In this document: positions 53,315 to 62,139 of the stretch, in pieces
How positions within the stretch are numbered: position 1 is the first letter of the stretch
How the letters are laid out: every line of letters starts with the position of its first letter
From: JAGPUQ01 sp049325095
GTDB taxonomy: Bacteria > Pseudomonadota > Gammaproteobacteria > Pseudomonadales > Porticoccaceae
DNA length: 64,000 nt
Assembly (NCBI GenBank): GCA_049325095.1
Contig: JBMOPO010000022.1
Location: forward strand, 1 to 64,000
Direction: 5' to 3'
Made by a program: the position numbers and the translations under genes
The notes under the pieces: generated by a model
Told to the model about the DNA's origin: nothing
The model's input: the letters and a program-made list of their open reading frames with translations, nothing else
Database searches by the model: none

Positions 53315-54060
53315 AGGTTGTTGCTTCTCGTCTGAAGACCGCGGCTTCGGCTTCCGCCCGGGTTTTCGCTTCTTCAGGGGCCGCCCCAGCAAAACCTCCA
53401 GCTTCTCGGCAAAGGCCTCGCCGCCCAGCGTGCGGCCGGTACGTTCGTGGCTCAGAAAGGCCTCGCGCTCGGCTCCGGACAGCGGCTCATCCAGAAAACC
53501 TCTCCAGTCACTGACGATTTCCAGAAGCGGCCTTACCTGGACCAAGCCATCGTCCTGACCGCTCAGGTGCGCGCCGGCGCTGCTCCAGGGATAGTCTTCG
53601 GCCGCCTTCACTATCCCCGCCGCCACGGGATTCCGCTCCACATACCGGGCCGCCGCCAGGAGGTAGGATTCGTCCATGGGGAAAGAAGCGAACCGCCCCT
53701 GCCATAGATGGCCCCGCCACCCCTCACGGAAATTGATGTGCCGGCTATAGCGGCGGTGCGCCTCGCCGATCGCCGCCGCCAACCCTTCCGCCTCCTCCGG
53801 CACGGCGATCAGGTGGACGTGGTTGCTCATCAGGCAGTAGGCCCAAACCGCCACGCCGTAATGCGCGCACCACGTCGCCATGAGATCGATATAGACCCGA
53901 AAGTCCTCGTCAGTGAAGAAGGTGTCCTGCCGCCGATTGCCCCGCTGGGTAATGTGGTGCGGCACCCCAGAGGCCACCACTCGTGCCAGTCTTGCCATCC
54001 AGAAGGACTCCGAATCCGTTCAGTCCGTTCAGTCAGGTGTTAGGTATGGTGTCCCCGGAA
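53290..54060. mobile_element. RAYT-type element, complete
   Basis: Extends from the 25-base left-end unit (53290-53314) over the transposase gene to the right end (54039-54060). The two ends share GGTGTCCCCG in inverted orientation. The same ends without the gene occur at 52632-52720. Confidence 0.75.
53303..53998 (-). CDS. Y1/RAYT-family transposase
   Basis: A 231-residue transposase of the REP-associated tyrosine transposase type. It opens MARLARVVASGVPHHITQRG, contains the HUH motif NHVHLI (about 60-65), WRGHLWQGRF (about 94-103) and the catalytic-Tyr helix AARYVERNPVAAG (about 115-127), and ends in a basic KKRKPGRKPKPR tail. Such enzymes move single-stranded REP hairpins. The reading frame ends inside the terminal repeat unit. 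It appears intact. Confidence 0.92.
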   Translation of the reverse strand: MARLARVVASGVPHHITQRGNRRQDTFFTDEDFRVYIDLMATWCAHYGVAVWAYCLMSNHVHLIAVPEEAEGLAAAIGEAHRRYSRHINFREGWRGHLWQGRFASFPMDESYLLAAARYVERNPVAAGIVKAAEDYPWSSAGAHLSGQDDGLVQVRPLLEIVSDWRGFLDEPLSGAEREAFLSHERTGRTLGGEAFAEKLEVLLGRPLKKRKPGRKPKPRSSDEKQQPGIT

Positions 54061-54117
54061 TATGCGGAATATGCGCAAAGCGAAGCTGCGCTCCCACAGG
54101 GAAGCACCCTACTCCAG

Positions 54118-55332
54118 TCAGCGCTCGGCGCGACCGACGGCCGGCTCACGAACCGCCTCGGCCGGCACCGGCCGGCGCCACAGCGACACGCAGGGAATCT
54201 TGCTCTTGTCGCAGCGGTGGGCGTACTTGCTGGCGATGTCGGTGACCTCTTCCATCAGGCCCTCGTCGAGGGTGATCGGCTCCAGGCCCAAGGCGAGGAA
54301 GCGGTCGTTCTTGACGTGCAGGTCGTTCTCGTCGGCCTCGTTGCGGGGGTTGGGCAGGTAGTCGATGCGGGCGCCGGTGCGCTCGGCGATCATCTGTGCC
54401 AGGTCACGCACGCGGTGTGTCTCGGTCATCTGGTTGAAGATCTGCACCCGGTCACCGGGCTTGGGCGGGTTTTCGAGCGCGATCTGGATGCACTTGACGG
54501 TGTCCTGGATGTGGATGAAGGCACGGGTCTGGCCGCCGGTGCCGTGCACGGTCAGCGGGTAGTCCACCGCGGCCTGCATCAGGAAGCGGTTGAGCACGGT
54601 GCCGTAGTCGCCGTCGTAGTCGAAGCGGTTGATGAGGCGCTCGTCGAGCCGGGTCTCGGCAGTCTGGGTGCCCCAGACGATGCCCTGGTGCAGGTCGGTG
54701 ACGCGGACCCGGTCGTTCTTGTTGTAGAAGAAGAACAGCAGTTGGTCCTGGGTCTTGGTCATGTGATAGATGCTGCCCGGGTTGGCCGGATAGAGAATCT
54801 CGTTTTCGATGTGGGCGCCGTCGTCGGTCTCCACCTTCACCCGCAGGTAGCCCTCGGGAATCTTCATGCCGGCGGTGCCGTAGCCGTAGACACCCATGGT
54901 GCCCAGATGCGCGATGTGGATGTCCTGCCCGCTCTCGACCACCGCGGCCAGGACGTTGTTGGTGGCGTTGAGGTTGTTGTCCACAGTGTAGCGCTTGTGG
55001 GTGCTCGATTTCATCGAGTAGGGCGCGGCGCGCTGTTCGGCGAAGTGGACGATGGCGTGCGGGCGCCAGTCCTGGAGCAGGTCGAGCAGGCGCTGGTAAT
55101 TGACGGCCACATTGAAGTTGTGAAACGCGATGTCGCGCCCGGAGACCTCCTTCCAGGCGCGCAGGCGTTCGCCCATGGGCCGGATGGGGGTGAGGGATTC
55201 GCATTCCAGCTCGATGTCGATCTGGCGGCGCGAGAGGTTATCGACGATGGCCACCTCGTGGCCGAGGTTGGACAGGTGCAGCGCGGTGGGCCAACCGCAG
55301 AAGCCGTCGCCGCCGAGGATGAGGATTTTCAT
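54118..55332 (-). CDS. sqdB: UDP-sulfoquinovose synthase homologue (SQD1/SqdB)
   Basis: A 404-residue NAD-dependent SDR enzyme. Motifs agree closely with plant SQD1 and bacterial SqdB: GGDGFCGWPTALHLSNLGHE (about 8-27), VHFAEQRAAPYSM (about 95-107), GTMGVYGYG and the catalytic YHMTK (about 190-194), TDLHQGIVWGTQTAET (about 212-227), and HIQDTVKCIQIALENP. These enzymes make UDP-sulfoquinovose from UDP-glucose and sulfite for sulfolipid or for sulfonated glycans. The partner glycosyltransferase SqdX is not adjacent, so use in the polysaccharide made here is an inference. The C-terminus has a Pro/Arg-rich extension beyond CVSLWRR. Confidence 0.88.
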   Translation of the reverse strand: MKILILGGDGFCGWPTALHLSNLGHEVAIVDNLSRRQIDIELECESLTPIRPMGERLRAWKEVSGRDIAFHNFNVAVNYQRLLDLLQDWRPHAIVHFAEQRAAPYSMKSSTHKRYTVDNNLNATNNVLAAVVESGQDIHIAHLGTMGVYGYGTAGMKIPEGYLRVKVETDDGAHIENEILYPANPGSIYHMTKTQDQLLFFFYNKNDRVRVTDLHQGIVWGTQTAETRLDERLINRFDYDGDYGTVLNRFLMQAAVDYPLTVHGTGGQTRAFIHIQDTVKCIQIALENPPKPGDRVQIFNQMTETHRVRDLAQMIAERTGARIDYLPNPRNEADENDLHVKNDRFLALGLEPITLDEGLMEEVTDIASKYAHRCDKSKIPCVSLWRRPVPAEAVREPAVGRAER

Positions 55333-55499
55333 GGGGTTGCCTCCTTTCGCTTACGTCGATGAAGCCGGGGGCCGACGCTGGATACGCCGTCCCAGTTGGG
55401 GTTCCGCGCGAATGATTGTGAGAACTGAACGGCAGGGGCTCCGTGATCTGTTTCACAATTTTGCCAGTGGTCGGTGCATATTGGATGGCGAACAAGGGG

Positions 55500-56012
55500 C
55501 TACTGGCCAGGAACAACGGACAGGTCCCGGGCGCTTATCCAGCCCCGCGCTTCCAGGTCGGCCAGTATGCATTGGGCATCCTTTATCAAGCTGCCCACAT
55601 GTTCGTGCGCCTTGTTCAGCGCGTTCGCCAGGGTATCTGCGTCTTCGATGTACTCGTGAATCATCTGGTTGCGCAGGTCGCGCAGGGTCATCCACAGTTC
55701 CGCCGAATCGATCAAACCCAGCTTTTCCATCCGGTTGAGGTTGTCGATCGCCGGCCCGGTCGCCTCGCCGACGGCTTCCAGGTATTGGGGGAGGAGTTTG
55801 TCGCCCACCGTGTCCTGCAAGCGCCCAAATCGGCTGACGAATGCGTCGAGCCGCTCGGCCAGCTCGACTTCTTGTTCGAGGTTCGCGGCCATTTCGCGCG
55901 TGAAGGGCACAGCGAACAGGCGCCGATCGGTGATGTCCAGATGGCGAATCTCCCTGGCGACGATCCGCGCCAGGAATTGCAGCCGCTGCAACCTGGCGTT
56001 GGCAATGCTCAC
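55500..56012 (-). CDS. HEPN-like partner of MNT (second module)
   Basis: A 170-residue helical protein with the HEPN motif RNQMIHEY (about 119-126). FVSRFGRLQDTVGDKLLPQYL (about 63-83) is nearly the same as in the HEPN at 49290. It begins with GTG at 56012, overlapping the MNT stop by four bases. The overlong ORF to 56471 has no family support upstream of this. Confidence 0.8.
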   Translation of the reverse strand: MSIANARLQRLQFLARIVAREIRHLDITDRRLFAVPFTREMAANLEQEVELAERLDAFVSRFGRLQDTVGDKLLPQYLEAVGEATGPAIDNLNRMEKLGLIDSAELWMTLRDLRNQMIHEYIEDADTLANALNKAHEHVGSLIKDAQCILADLEARGWISARDLSVVPGQ

Positions 56013-56308
56013 AGCTTTGCTCCCTGCCGTCTCGCGGCGGCATGGATCGGAAGAGGTTTCAGGTTCGGCGCGCAGACGAGGACATCGATCTTCCTGCCGC
56101 CCAGACGATGGCTGATGCGCCCCGAGATCCGGGCGCTCAGCCAGGCCGGATTCTCCACGGCACAAGGCAGCTCGACCAGCAGGTCGATGTCCCCGCCACG
56201 CGCCTGATCGTCCGTTCTGGAGCCGAACAGCGTCACCTGCGCGCCCTCGCCGGCGAGTTCGCGCACCGCTTGGCGGATGATGTCTTTCTGGCGTTGGTTG
56301 AGGCGCAC
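56009..56308 (-). CDS. MNT-type minimal nucleotidyltransferase (second module)
   Basis: A 99-residue nucleotidyltransferase: VTLFGSRTDDQARGGDIDLLVE (about 25-46) and GGRKIDVLVCAP (about 71-82). Start taken as GTG at 56308, giving exactly the length of the homologue at 49793-50092. Confidence 0.82.
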   Translation of the reverse strand: MRLNQRQKDIIRQAVRELAGEGAQVTLFGSRTDDQARGGDIDLLVELPCAVENPAWLSARISGRISHRLGGRKIDVLVCAPNLKPLPIHAAARRQGAKL

Positions 56309-56330
56309 GGGGAAAACGGTCAGCTCTCGT

Positions 56331-56468
56331 AGGGTGGATAAGCCGAAGGCGCATCCACCAGAGATCCCCGGGGGTTTCCTCGGGGGAAACGCCGGATGCG
56401 CCGCTGCGCGGCTTGTCCGGCCTGCGACTCGACCGGCGCAGGCCGGATAAACGAAGCGCATCTGGCGT
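56331..56468. repeat. Dispersed palindromic repeat R1, composite copy
   Basis: GGTGGATAAGCC...GCGCATCCACC at 56333-56357 is followed by GAGATCCCCGG...CTCGGGG and by CCGGATGCGCCGC...GGCTTGTCCGG, ending with GGCCGGATAAACGAAGCGCA. It separates the MNT gene from the sugar transferase gene. Confidence 0.85.
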
Positions 56469-56492
56469 CATGCTCGGCCACGGTCGACACAG

Positions 56493-57995
56493 TCAATAGG
56501 CATTGCGGTCACGGAGCACCCGAAACACGGTCAGCACGATGATCTTGAGGTCGAGCCACAGGCTCCAGTGGTCAATGTACCAGAGGTCGTGTTCGACGCG
56601 CTTTTCCATTTTTTCCAGGGTGTCAGTCTGGCCCCGCCAGCCGTTGACCTGGGCCCAGCCGGTGATGCCTGGCTTGACCCGGTGGCGCCACATGTAGGCC
56701 TCCACTTGATACTTGTAGTATTCGTTGTGTTCCAGGGCATGGGGGCGCGGGCCGACGATGGACATGCGCCCCTGCAGCACGTTGAGAAACTGGGGCAGTT
56801 CGTCGAGGCTGGTGCGGCGCAGGAAGTGGCCGATGGGTGTTACCCGGGGATCGTCGCGGCAGGCCTGATGCACCTTCTCCGGCTCCGGCTGATCGACGTA
56901 CATGGTACGGAACTTGTACACCTCGATGGTATCGCCGGCCAGGCCGTGGCGGCGCTGCCGGAACAGCACCGGGCCCGGGCTGCTGGCCCGCACCGCGAGT
57001 GCGATCAGCCCGCACACCGGCAGGATCAAGAGCCCGATCAGGGTGCCCAGCACCAGGTCCTCGATGCGCTTCAGCGCGCGGTTGTGCCATTCATCCAGTG
57101 GCGTGCAGGTGAGCATCAGGCCGTAACCGCCCTCGGCCAGCGGCCGCACGGCGCTGCTGATCAGCCGGGACTCCCAGAACTCCGGCACCAGCAGCACCCC
57201 CACCGGGGTGTCCCAGAGTGCGTCCAGCACTTCCTGGATGAGGTGGCTGCGGCTGATCGGCAGCGAGATCCAGACCTCGTCGGCATGGCATTGCCGCACC
57301 CGCTCCGGTAGCGCCTGCCAATTCCGGGTCAGGTCGTCGATGTCCAGGGAGTCGCGCACCCGGTAGCCGGGGTCGGCGGCCAGCAACTCCCGCAGGGCAT
57401 GGTCGGTCCCCGCGGTGACCAGCACCAGACCGCGGACGCCGACGCCGCGGCGCTGCAGGGTGCGGACGCCGCCGGCGATCGCCAGCCGCGAGACCGGCAG
57501 CGAGCCGAGCGCCAGCGCCGCCCAGGGCAGGGCCCAGGTGCGTGCGCAGTCGCCGGCGATGCCGATGACCAGCTCCAGGCCGAATACGGCAAAGCCCAGC
57601 ACCAAACCGCGGAATACGATGCGGCCCTGGCCACCGCGCAGATCCATCTGCCAGAGCGAGTAGCAACCGCTGGCAATCAGCGCGAGCAACAGGGTGAGGA
57701 TGCCGATCCACAGGGTGCGGCCGCAGCCGGCCGGCCCCAGGGTTTGCCCCAGCGCCAGCAGGGCGGCGGCCTGGGCGGTGCCGAGCAACAGCAGGGCATC
57801 GGCCGCCACCAGGGGCAGCGCGACGGGACTGAAACCTGTGAGGCGGTGGTTGCGCTTCATGCCACTCCCGAGGCCGATTCCGAAACCGCGCTGCCGGCGC
57901 CCGGCCTCGCCACTGCGCAGCGCGGTCGGCGCGGCCGCCGGCTCGGGCTCTTCCGTCGCTTCCAGGAGCAGGCGGCGCAGCGGGCGCTGGTCCAT
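56493..57995 (-). CDS. Polyprenyl-phosphate sugar phosphotransferase (WcaJ/EpsB-like)
   Basis: Initiates repeat-unit assembly by moving a sugar phosphate onto undecaprenyl phosphate. The 500-residue protein has about four N-terminal membrane helices, a Rossmann-like middle part (VRGLVLVTAGTDHALRELL, about 186-204) and a C-terminal bacterial sugar-transferase domain with RIEDLVLGTLIGLLILPVCG, LFRQRRHGLAGD, YKFRTMYVD and RTSLDELPQFLNVLQGRMSIVGPRPH in order. Last gene of the leftward wzi-wza-wzb-wzc operon. Confidence 0.93.
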   Translation of the reverse strand: MDQRPLRRLLLEATEEPEPAAAPTALRSGEAGRRQRGFGIGLGSGMKRNHRLTGFSPVALPLVAADALLLLGTAQAAALLALGQTLGPAGCGRTLWIGILTLLLALIASGCYSLWQMDLRGGQGRIVFRGLVLGFAVFGLELVIGIAGDCARTWALPWAALALGSLPVSRLAIAGGVRTLQRRGVGVRGLVLVTAGTDHALRELLAADPGYRVRDSLDIDDLTRNWQALPERVRQCHADEVWISLPISRSHLIQEVLDALWDTPVGVLLVPEFWESRLISSAVRPLAEGGYGLMLTCTPLDEWHNRALKRIEDLVLGTLIGLLILPVCGLIALAVRASSPGPVLFRQRRHGLAGDTIEVYKFRTMYVDQPEPEKVHQACRDDPRVTPIGHFLRRTSLDELPQFLNVLQGRMSIVGPRPHALEHNEYYKYQVEAYMWRHRVKPGITGWAQVNGWRGQTDTLEKMEKRVEHDLWYIDHWSLWLDLKIIVLTVFRVLRDRNAY

Positions 57996-58022
57996 CGCTT
58001 ACCGGCCATCCCTGCGCTGTGT

Positions 58023-60380
58023 TCAGGAGGCCTTTACGTCGGTCGCCGGCGGCGGTTGGGTAGCTGCTTCCTGGTCGGGGGCGGGTCGTTCCCCGGCCTT
58101 GTCGCGACGAATGGTACCGGGCGCCTCCCCGTAGCAATACTGGTAATAGGCGTAGTAGCCGTAGGTGTTGGCGGCGCGCCGCTCCAGGGCGTTGAAGATG
58201 CAGCCGCGCACGGTGACGCCGTCACGCGCCAGCCGCCGCCGGCACAGGTCCATCTCCCGCACGGTGTTGAGGCCGAAGCGGGCCACCAGCAGGGTGGTGC
58301 CCGCAGCGTTGCCGATGATGGCGGCGTCGGTGACCGCCAATACCGGCGGGCTGTCGATCAGCACATAGTCGTAGTTGCGATCGAGCTTGTCGAGCAGCGC
58401 CTGCAAGCGGGGTTGCAACAGCAATTCGGAGGGGTTGGGCGGGGCCTCGCCGCGGGGGATGAAGTCGAGCCCCGGAATCGAGGTATGCCGCACCAGTTTC
58501 TGGGCTGCCTCCTTGTCGCCGGCGAGATAATCGGACAGTCCCTGCCGGGAAGCTGCCCCGAAATAGGTGTGCAGATAGCCCTTGCGCAGATCGCCGTCGA
58601 TCACCACCACCCGCTTGCCGGCCTGGGCCAGCACCACACCCAGATTGGCGGTGACGAAGGTCTTGCCGACGCTCGGGCTGGCCCCGGTGATCATGACGAC
58701 CTTGGAGTTGGCGCCGAGCATGGCGAAATGCAGGCTGGTGCGCAGGCCGCGCAGCGCTTCCACGGCGAGGTCGCCGGGGTGGCTGTGCGCCAGCAGGGGA
58801 CGCCGTTCCAGGCGTTCGCGCGGCAGGCGCCAGCGGCGCATTTCCTGCTGCTCCAGCCGCTCCTGGGTCGCCGACCGGGGCAGCACCGCGTAGACCGGAA
58901 TGCCTTCGTTCTCCAGTTGCTCCGGGCTCTCCAGGGTCTGTTTCATGGCCCCGGCCACGAACACGCCGGCGACGCTGGCCAGCAGGCCGAGCAGGCCGGA
59001 AAGTGCCAGCACCAGGGTGCCGCGCGGCGCCACCGGTTCCGGTGCGATCTGGGCGCCGTCGATGATGCGCACATTGCCCACGGTGCCGGCCTTGAGGATC
59101 TCCAGCTCCTGGGCGCGATTGAGCAGTTGCAGGTAGATGGCCTGGTTGGTCTCCACGTCCCGGGTCAGGCGCAGGATCTCCTGCTGGGTTGCGGGCAGCT
59201 TCTGCACCTGCTGTTCGAGCCGCCCGCGCTCCGCCTCCAGGCTGCCGCGCTGCTGGACCAGGGCCCGGTAGTTGGGATGCTGGCGGGTGTAGAGCCGGCG
59301 CAGCTCACTCTCCTTGAGCTGGAGCTCGCTGAGCTTGGCCTCCACCTCGACCATCTTGTCGAGCACCGCTTCGGTCTCCAGCGAGAGGTCGACCGATTCG
59401 GAACTGGTGCGATACCGGTTGAGCCGCTGCTCGGCGCCATCGAGCTGCTTGCGGATGCGCGGCGTCTGTTCCTCCAGGAAGGTCAGGCTCTTGGCGGCCT
59501 CGGCGGAGCGCCGCTCGATGTTCTGCAGCAGATAGGTTTGGGTGATGGCGGCCAGGATCGCGCGAATGCGCTCGGGATGATCGCCCTTCAGGGTCAGGTA
59601 GAGCACGCCGGTATCCTTGCCGCGCTCGGCGACCGAGAGCGCTTCGCGCAACCCCTCGATGGCCGGCCAGCGCGCCAGCCGCTGCAAGCGGAACTCGGTG
59701 CCGGGCGGCGCATCCATCTGCAGCAACTGCAGTTCGACCTCGCCATCCGCGGAGGCGAGCCGCTCCCCGGGCGGGCCCTCCAGCACCAGACTGTCATCGA
59801 ACCACAGCTGATACCGGTTGGAGGCCACTACCCGCAGGGTCCAGTCTTCGCCGAGCAATGCGTCGGGCACCCGGAAATACTCGACCCGCAGGGTTCTGCC
59901 CGGCTCGCCCCAGCCGCCGGAGATCACCGCGTTGTCGGCCGGGCGGATGCCGCGCAGGGCCTCGGCGAGGCGCTGGGGGTCGGCCAGATGCCGCGAAAAC
60001 TCGGCGATGGAGACCGGCCTGGGCTCCACCAGCAGATCGAGCCCGAGTTGGTCGACCACCGAACCCAGCACCATGCGCGAGCGGAGGATCTCGATCTCGG
60101 CGGCGGTGGAGTCACCGCCGGTGCCGAACAGTTCGTCGACCTCCTCCGACAGCCCGGGGATGCCGGCCTCGCGCTCCTCCACCTGGAGCAGCGCATCCGC
60201 CTGGAACACGGGATCGGCGGCGAACAGGTAGCCGACGCCGATCAGGAGGGCGGCGACGGTGACCAGAGCGATGGCCCGCCGGTGGTCGACCAGGGTCCCC
60301 CAGAGCCGCGCCAGATCGATCTCATCCTCGGTCGCTGCGAACTGTTCCCTGGGGGTGGCCTCGGCGTTCGGATTGGTCAT
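58023..60380 (-). CDS. wzc: Wzc-like chain-length determinant/tyrosine autokinase
   Basis: A 785-residue inner membrane polysaccharide co-polymerase with bacterial tyrosine kinase. Two membrane helices (near residues 34-50 and 455-475) bracket a periplasmic domain with long coiled coil; the cytoplasmic part has Walker A GASPSVGKTF (about 562-571), Walker A' VVVIDGDLRKG and Walker B YVLIDSPP. The C-terminus has a Tyr cluster (YGYYAYYQYCYG), the autophosphorylation site. It works with the phosphatase encoded just upstream. Confidence 0.95.
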   Translation of the reverse strand: MTNPNAEATPREQFAATEDEIDLARLWGTLVDHRRAIALVTVAALLIGVGYLFAADPVFQADALLQVEEREAGIPGLSEEVDELFGTGGDSTAAEIEILRSRMVLGSVVDQLGLDLLVEPRPVSIAEFSRHLADPQRLAEALRGIRPADNAVISGGWGEPGRTLRVEYFRVPDALLGEDWTLRVVASNRYQLWFDDSLVLEGPPGERLASADGEVELQLLQMDAPPGTEFRLQRLARWPAIEGLREALSVAERGKDTGVLYLTLKGDHPERIRAILAAITQTYLLQNIERRSAEAAKSLTFLEEQTPRIRKQLDGAEQRLNRYRTSSESVDLSLETEAVLDKMVEVEAKLSELQLKESELRRLYTRQHPNYRALVQQRGSLEAERGRLEQQVQKLPATQQEILRLTRDVETNQAIYLQLLNRAQELEILKAGTVGNVRIIDGAQIAPEPVAPRGTLVLALSGLLGLLASVAGVFVAGAMKQTLESPEQLENEGIPVYAVLPRSATQERLEQQEMRRWRLPRERLERRPLLAHSHPGDLAVEALRGLRTSLHFAMLGANSKVVMITGASPSVGKTFVTANLGVVLAQAGKRVVVIDGDLRKGYLHTYFGAASRQGLSDYLAGDKEAAQKLVRHTSIPGLDFIPRGEAPPNPSELLLQPRLQALLDKLDRNYDYVLIDSPPVLAVTDAAIIGNAAGTTLLVARFGLNTVREMDLCRRRLARDGVTVRGCIFNALERRAANTYGYYAYYQYCYGEAPGTIRRDKAGERPAPDQEAATQPPPATDVKAS

Positions 60381-60471
60381 GGCTTTATCGCCCTTCTGTG
60401 GAAAACCCGGCCACCGCGGCCGAACGGAACCTTCTACTGCCGGTCTGCTGCCGGTCTGCCGGGCCCGGTGG

Positions 60472-60903
60472 TCAGCTACCCAGCCGCTCCGCCCAGGCCG
60501 CGGCCGCCTCGGTCAATACCCGGTGGACCTGTTCGTAGGCCTCTCGGCTGCGCCGGTACGGATCGGGAATCTCCCGCTCGTCGAGCCACTTGCCGAACAA
60601 CAGTGCCTTGCCGGCGCTTTCCGGCGCCATGCGCAGCAGATATTCCCGCTGGCGTTGTTCCATGACCAGAATCAAATCGGCGCCGCTGCACATCTCCAGG
60701 GTGAGCTGGCGGGCCCGGTGCGGCGGACAGGCGAGGCCGTGGCGCTCGGCCACCTCCCGCGCCCTGGGGTCCATGTCGCGACCCACCAGTGCCGCGACGC
60801 CCGCGGATTCCACCTCTCTGCCGATGCGCTGCCGCAGCAGGGCCGCGCCCACCGGGCTGCGGCAGATGTTGCCCTCGCATACGATCAGCACCGAATCAAA
60901 CAT
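60472..60903 (-). CDS. wzb: Low-molecular-weight protein-tyrosine phosphatase (Wzb-like)
   Basis: A 143-residue phosphatase with the P-loop CEGNICRSP (about 9-17) and the general acid in DPYRRS (about 113-118). It dephosphorylates the Wzc tyrosine cluster to cycle polymer export. Located between wza and wzc as in group 1 capsule operons. Confidence 0.95.
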   Translation of the reverse strand: MFDSVLIVCEGNICRSPVGAALLRQRIGREVESAGVAALVGRDMDPRAREVAERHGLACPPHRARQLTLEMCSGADLILVMEQRQREYLLRMAPESAGKALLFGKWLDEREIPDPYRRSREAYEQVHRVLTEAAAAWAERLGS

Positions 60904-60914
60904 CGCCCACCGCG

Positions 60915-62072
60915 TCAGTTGTCGCGCAATTCTTCTTGGGTGGCAGCACCCAGATAGATGCCCTGCAGGGTGGGCAGCAATTGCTGGATCACCCGGTTCC
61001 AGCGCGCCACCGGCGCCGCAGTCACATAGACGATATCCCGCGATTGCAGTTCAAAGTCGTCGGCCAATACCAGCGCGGTGGCCTGCTTGGCATCGAGTTG
61101 GTACAGGTCGATCTGACCGGGCTTGCCGCCGACCGCACGGCGCATCACGAACACCCCGGACGCATTGGCCTGGAGTTCGTCGATGCCGCCCGCCTGCGCC
61201 AGGGCCTCGGCCAGGGTGAGGCCGTTGCGGCCCATGGGCATGGCGGCGGGCTCCGTGACCTCGCCCAGGACGAAGATCTTGTTGTCGTCGTCGCGGCCGA
61301 TGTGGACCACGTCGCCGCCGCGCAGCAGCACATTGGAGCGCGGGTCACCGCGCTCGTAGATGGCGCGCAACGACAGGCGGTATTCGCGGCCGTCCCGGGT
61401 CAGGGTGACATTGCGCCAGTCGGCGCGCTCGTCGAGCCCGCCGGCGAGGCCGATGGCATCGACCAACCGCATGGGGACATTGGTCACCGGGTAGGTGCCG
61501 GGATTGTTGACGTTGCCGGTGACATAGACCAGTTGCGAGCGGAAGGCGGCGACCGTGACATCGACCTGGGGGTTCTCGATATAGTGCGCCAGCTTGCGGA
61601 GGATCAGATCGCGGATCTCGGTGACCCGCAGCCCGGCGACCTTGAGGGTACCGACATAGGGATAGTAGATGGTGCCGTCGTCGTGGACCCAGTTGCCGGC
61701 TTCCTCGGCCATCCGCTCGGAGCCGGCGGGAATGGTGAGTTCCGGGTGCTCCCACACGGTGATGGTGAGCACGTCGCCGGGGCCGACCCGGTATTCGTAA
61801 CGTTCCGGCGCCTGGGCCAGATCCGCGGGCAGCGGTGCGGCGGCGTCCGGCGCGGCCCCCCCGACGCCGGGCTGGATGCGCTGGATGCGCACCAGCTCCG
61901 GCAGCAGGGGCTCGGCGGCCTCGGCCGGGGGTCCGAACCAGGGATCGGCGTCCGGCGCGCGGACATGGGAGCCGGGCACCAGCCCGCTGCACCCGGCGAT
62001 CCCGGCGGCGAGCAGCACCACCAGTACCGGGCCGGCCTGCCGTCGCCAGTCCTTTGCGCTTGCCTGCATCAT
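60915..62072 (-). CDS. wza: Wza-like outer membrane polysaccharide export lipoprotein
   Basis: A 385-residue exporter. It has a lipoprotein signal (LLAAGIAGC), a polysaccharide export domain opening YRVGPGDVLTITVWEHPEL (about 94-112), two SLBB-type repeats (VYVTGNVNNPGTYPV, about 184-198, and IFVLGEVTEPAAMPM, about 266-280), and a C-terminal part ending in RVIQQLLPTL, an amphipathic helix that crosses the outer membrane. GGGGGAG precedes the ATG at 62072. Confidence 0.94.
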   Translation of the reverse strand: MMQASAKDWRRQAGPVLVVLLAAGIAGCSGLVPGSHVRAPDADPWFGPPAEAAEPLLPELVRIQRIQPGVGGAAPDAAAPLPADLAQAPERYEYRVGPGDVLTITVWEHPELTIPAGSERMAEEAGNWVHDDGTIYYPYVGTLKVAGLRVTEIRDLILRKLAHYIENPQVDVTVAAFRSQLVYVTGNVNNPGTYPVTNVPMRLVDAIGLAGGLDERADWRNVTLTRDGREYRLSLRAIYERGDPRSNVLLRGGDVVHIGRDDDNKIFVLGEVTEPAAMPMGRNGLTLAEALAQAGGIDELQANASGVFVMRRAVGGKPGQIDLYQLDAKQATALVLADDFELQSRDIVYVTAAPVARWNRVIQQLLPTLQGIYLGAATQEELRDN

Positions 62073-62139
62073 GATGATCTCCCCCTCTGAGAGCTTCCTG
62101 ATCGGTCCGCCCTGCGCCACCTGCGGCAAGCCTTGCAGT

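Noticed and set aside
57399..60665. Open frame of 1088 codons on the plus strand
   Set aside because: It runs antisense through wzc and the sugar transferase gene; composition is that of a shadow frame with Gln/His/Gly bias and no family motif.
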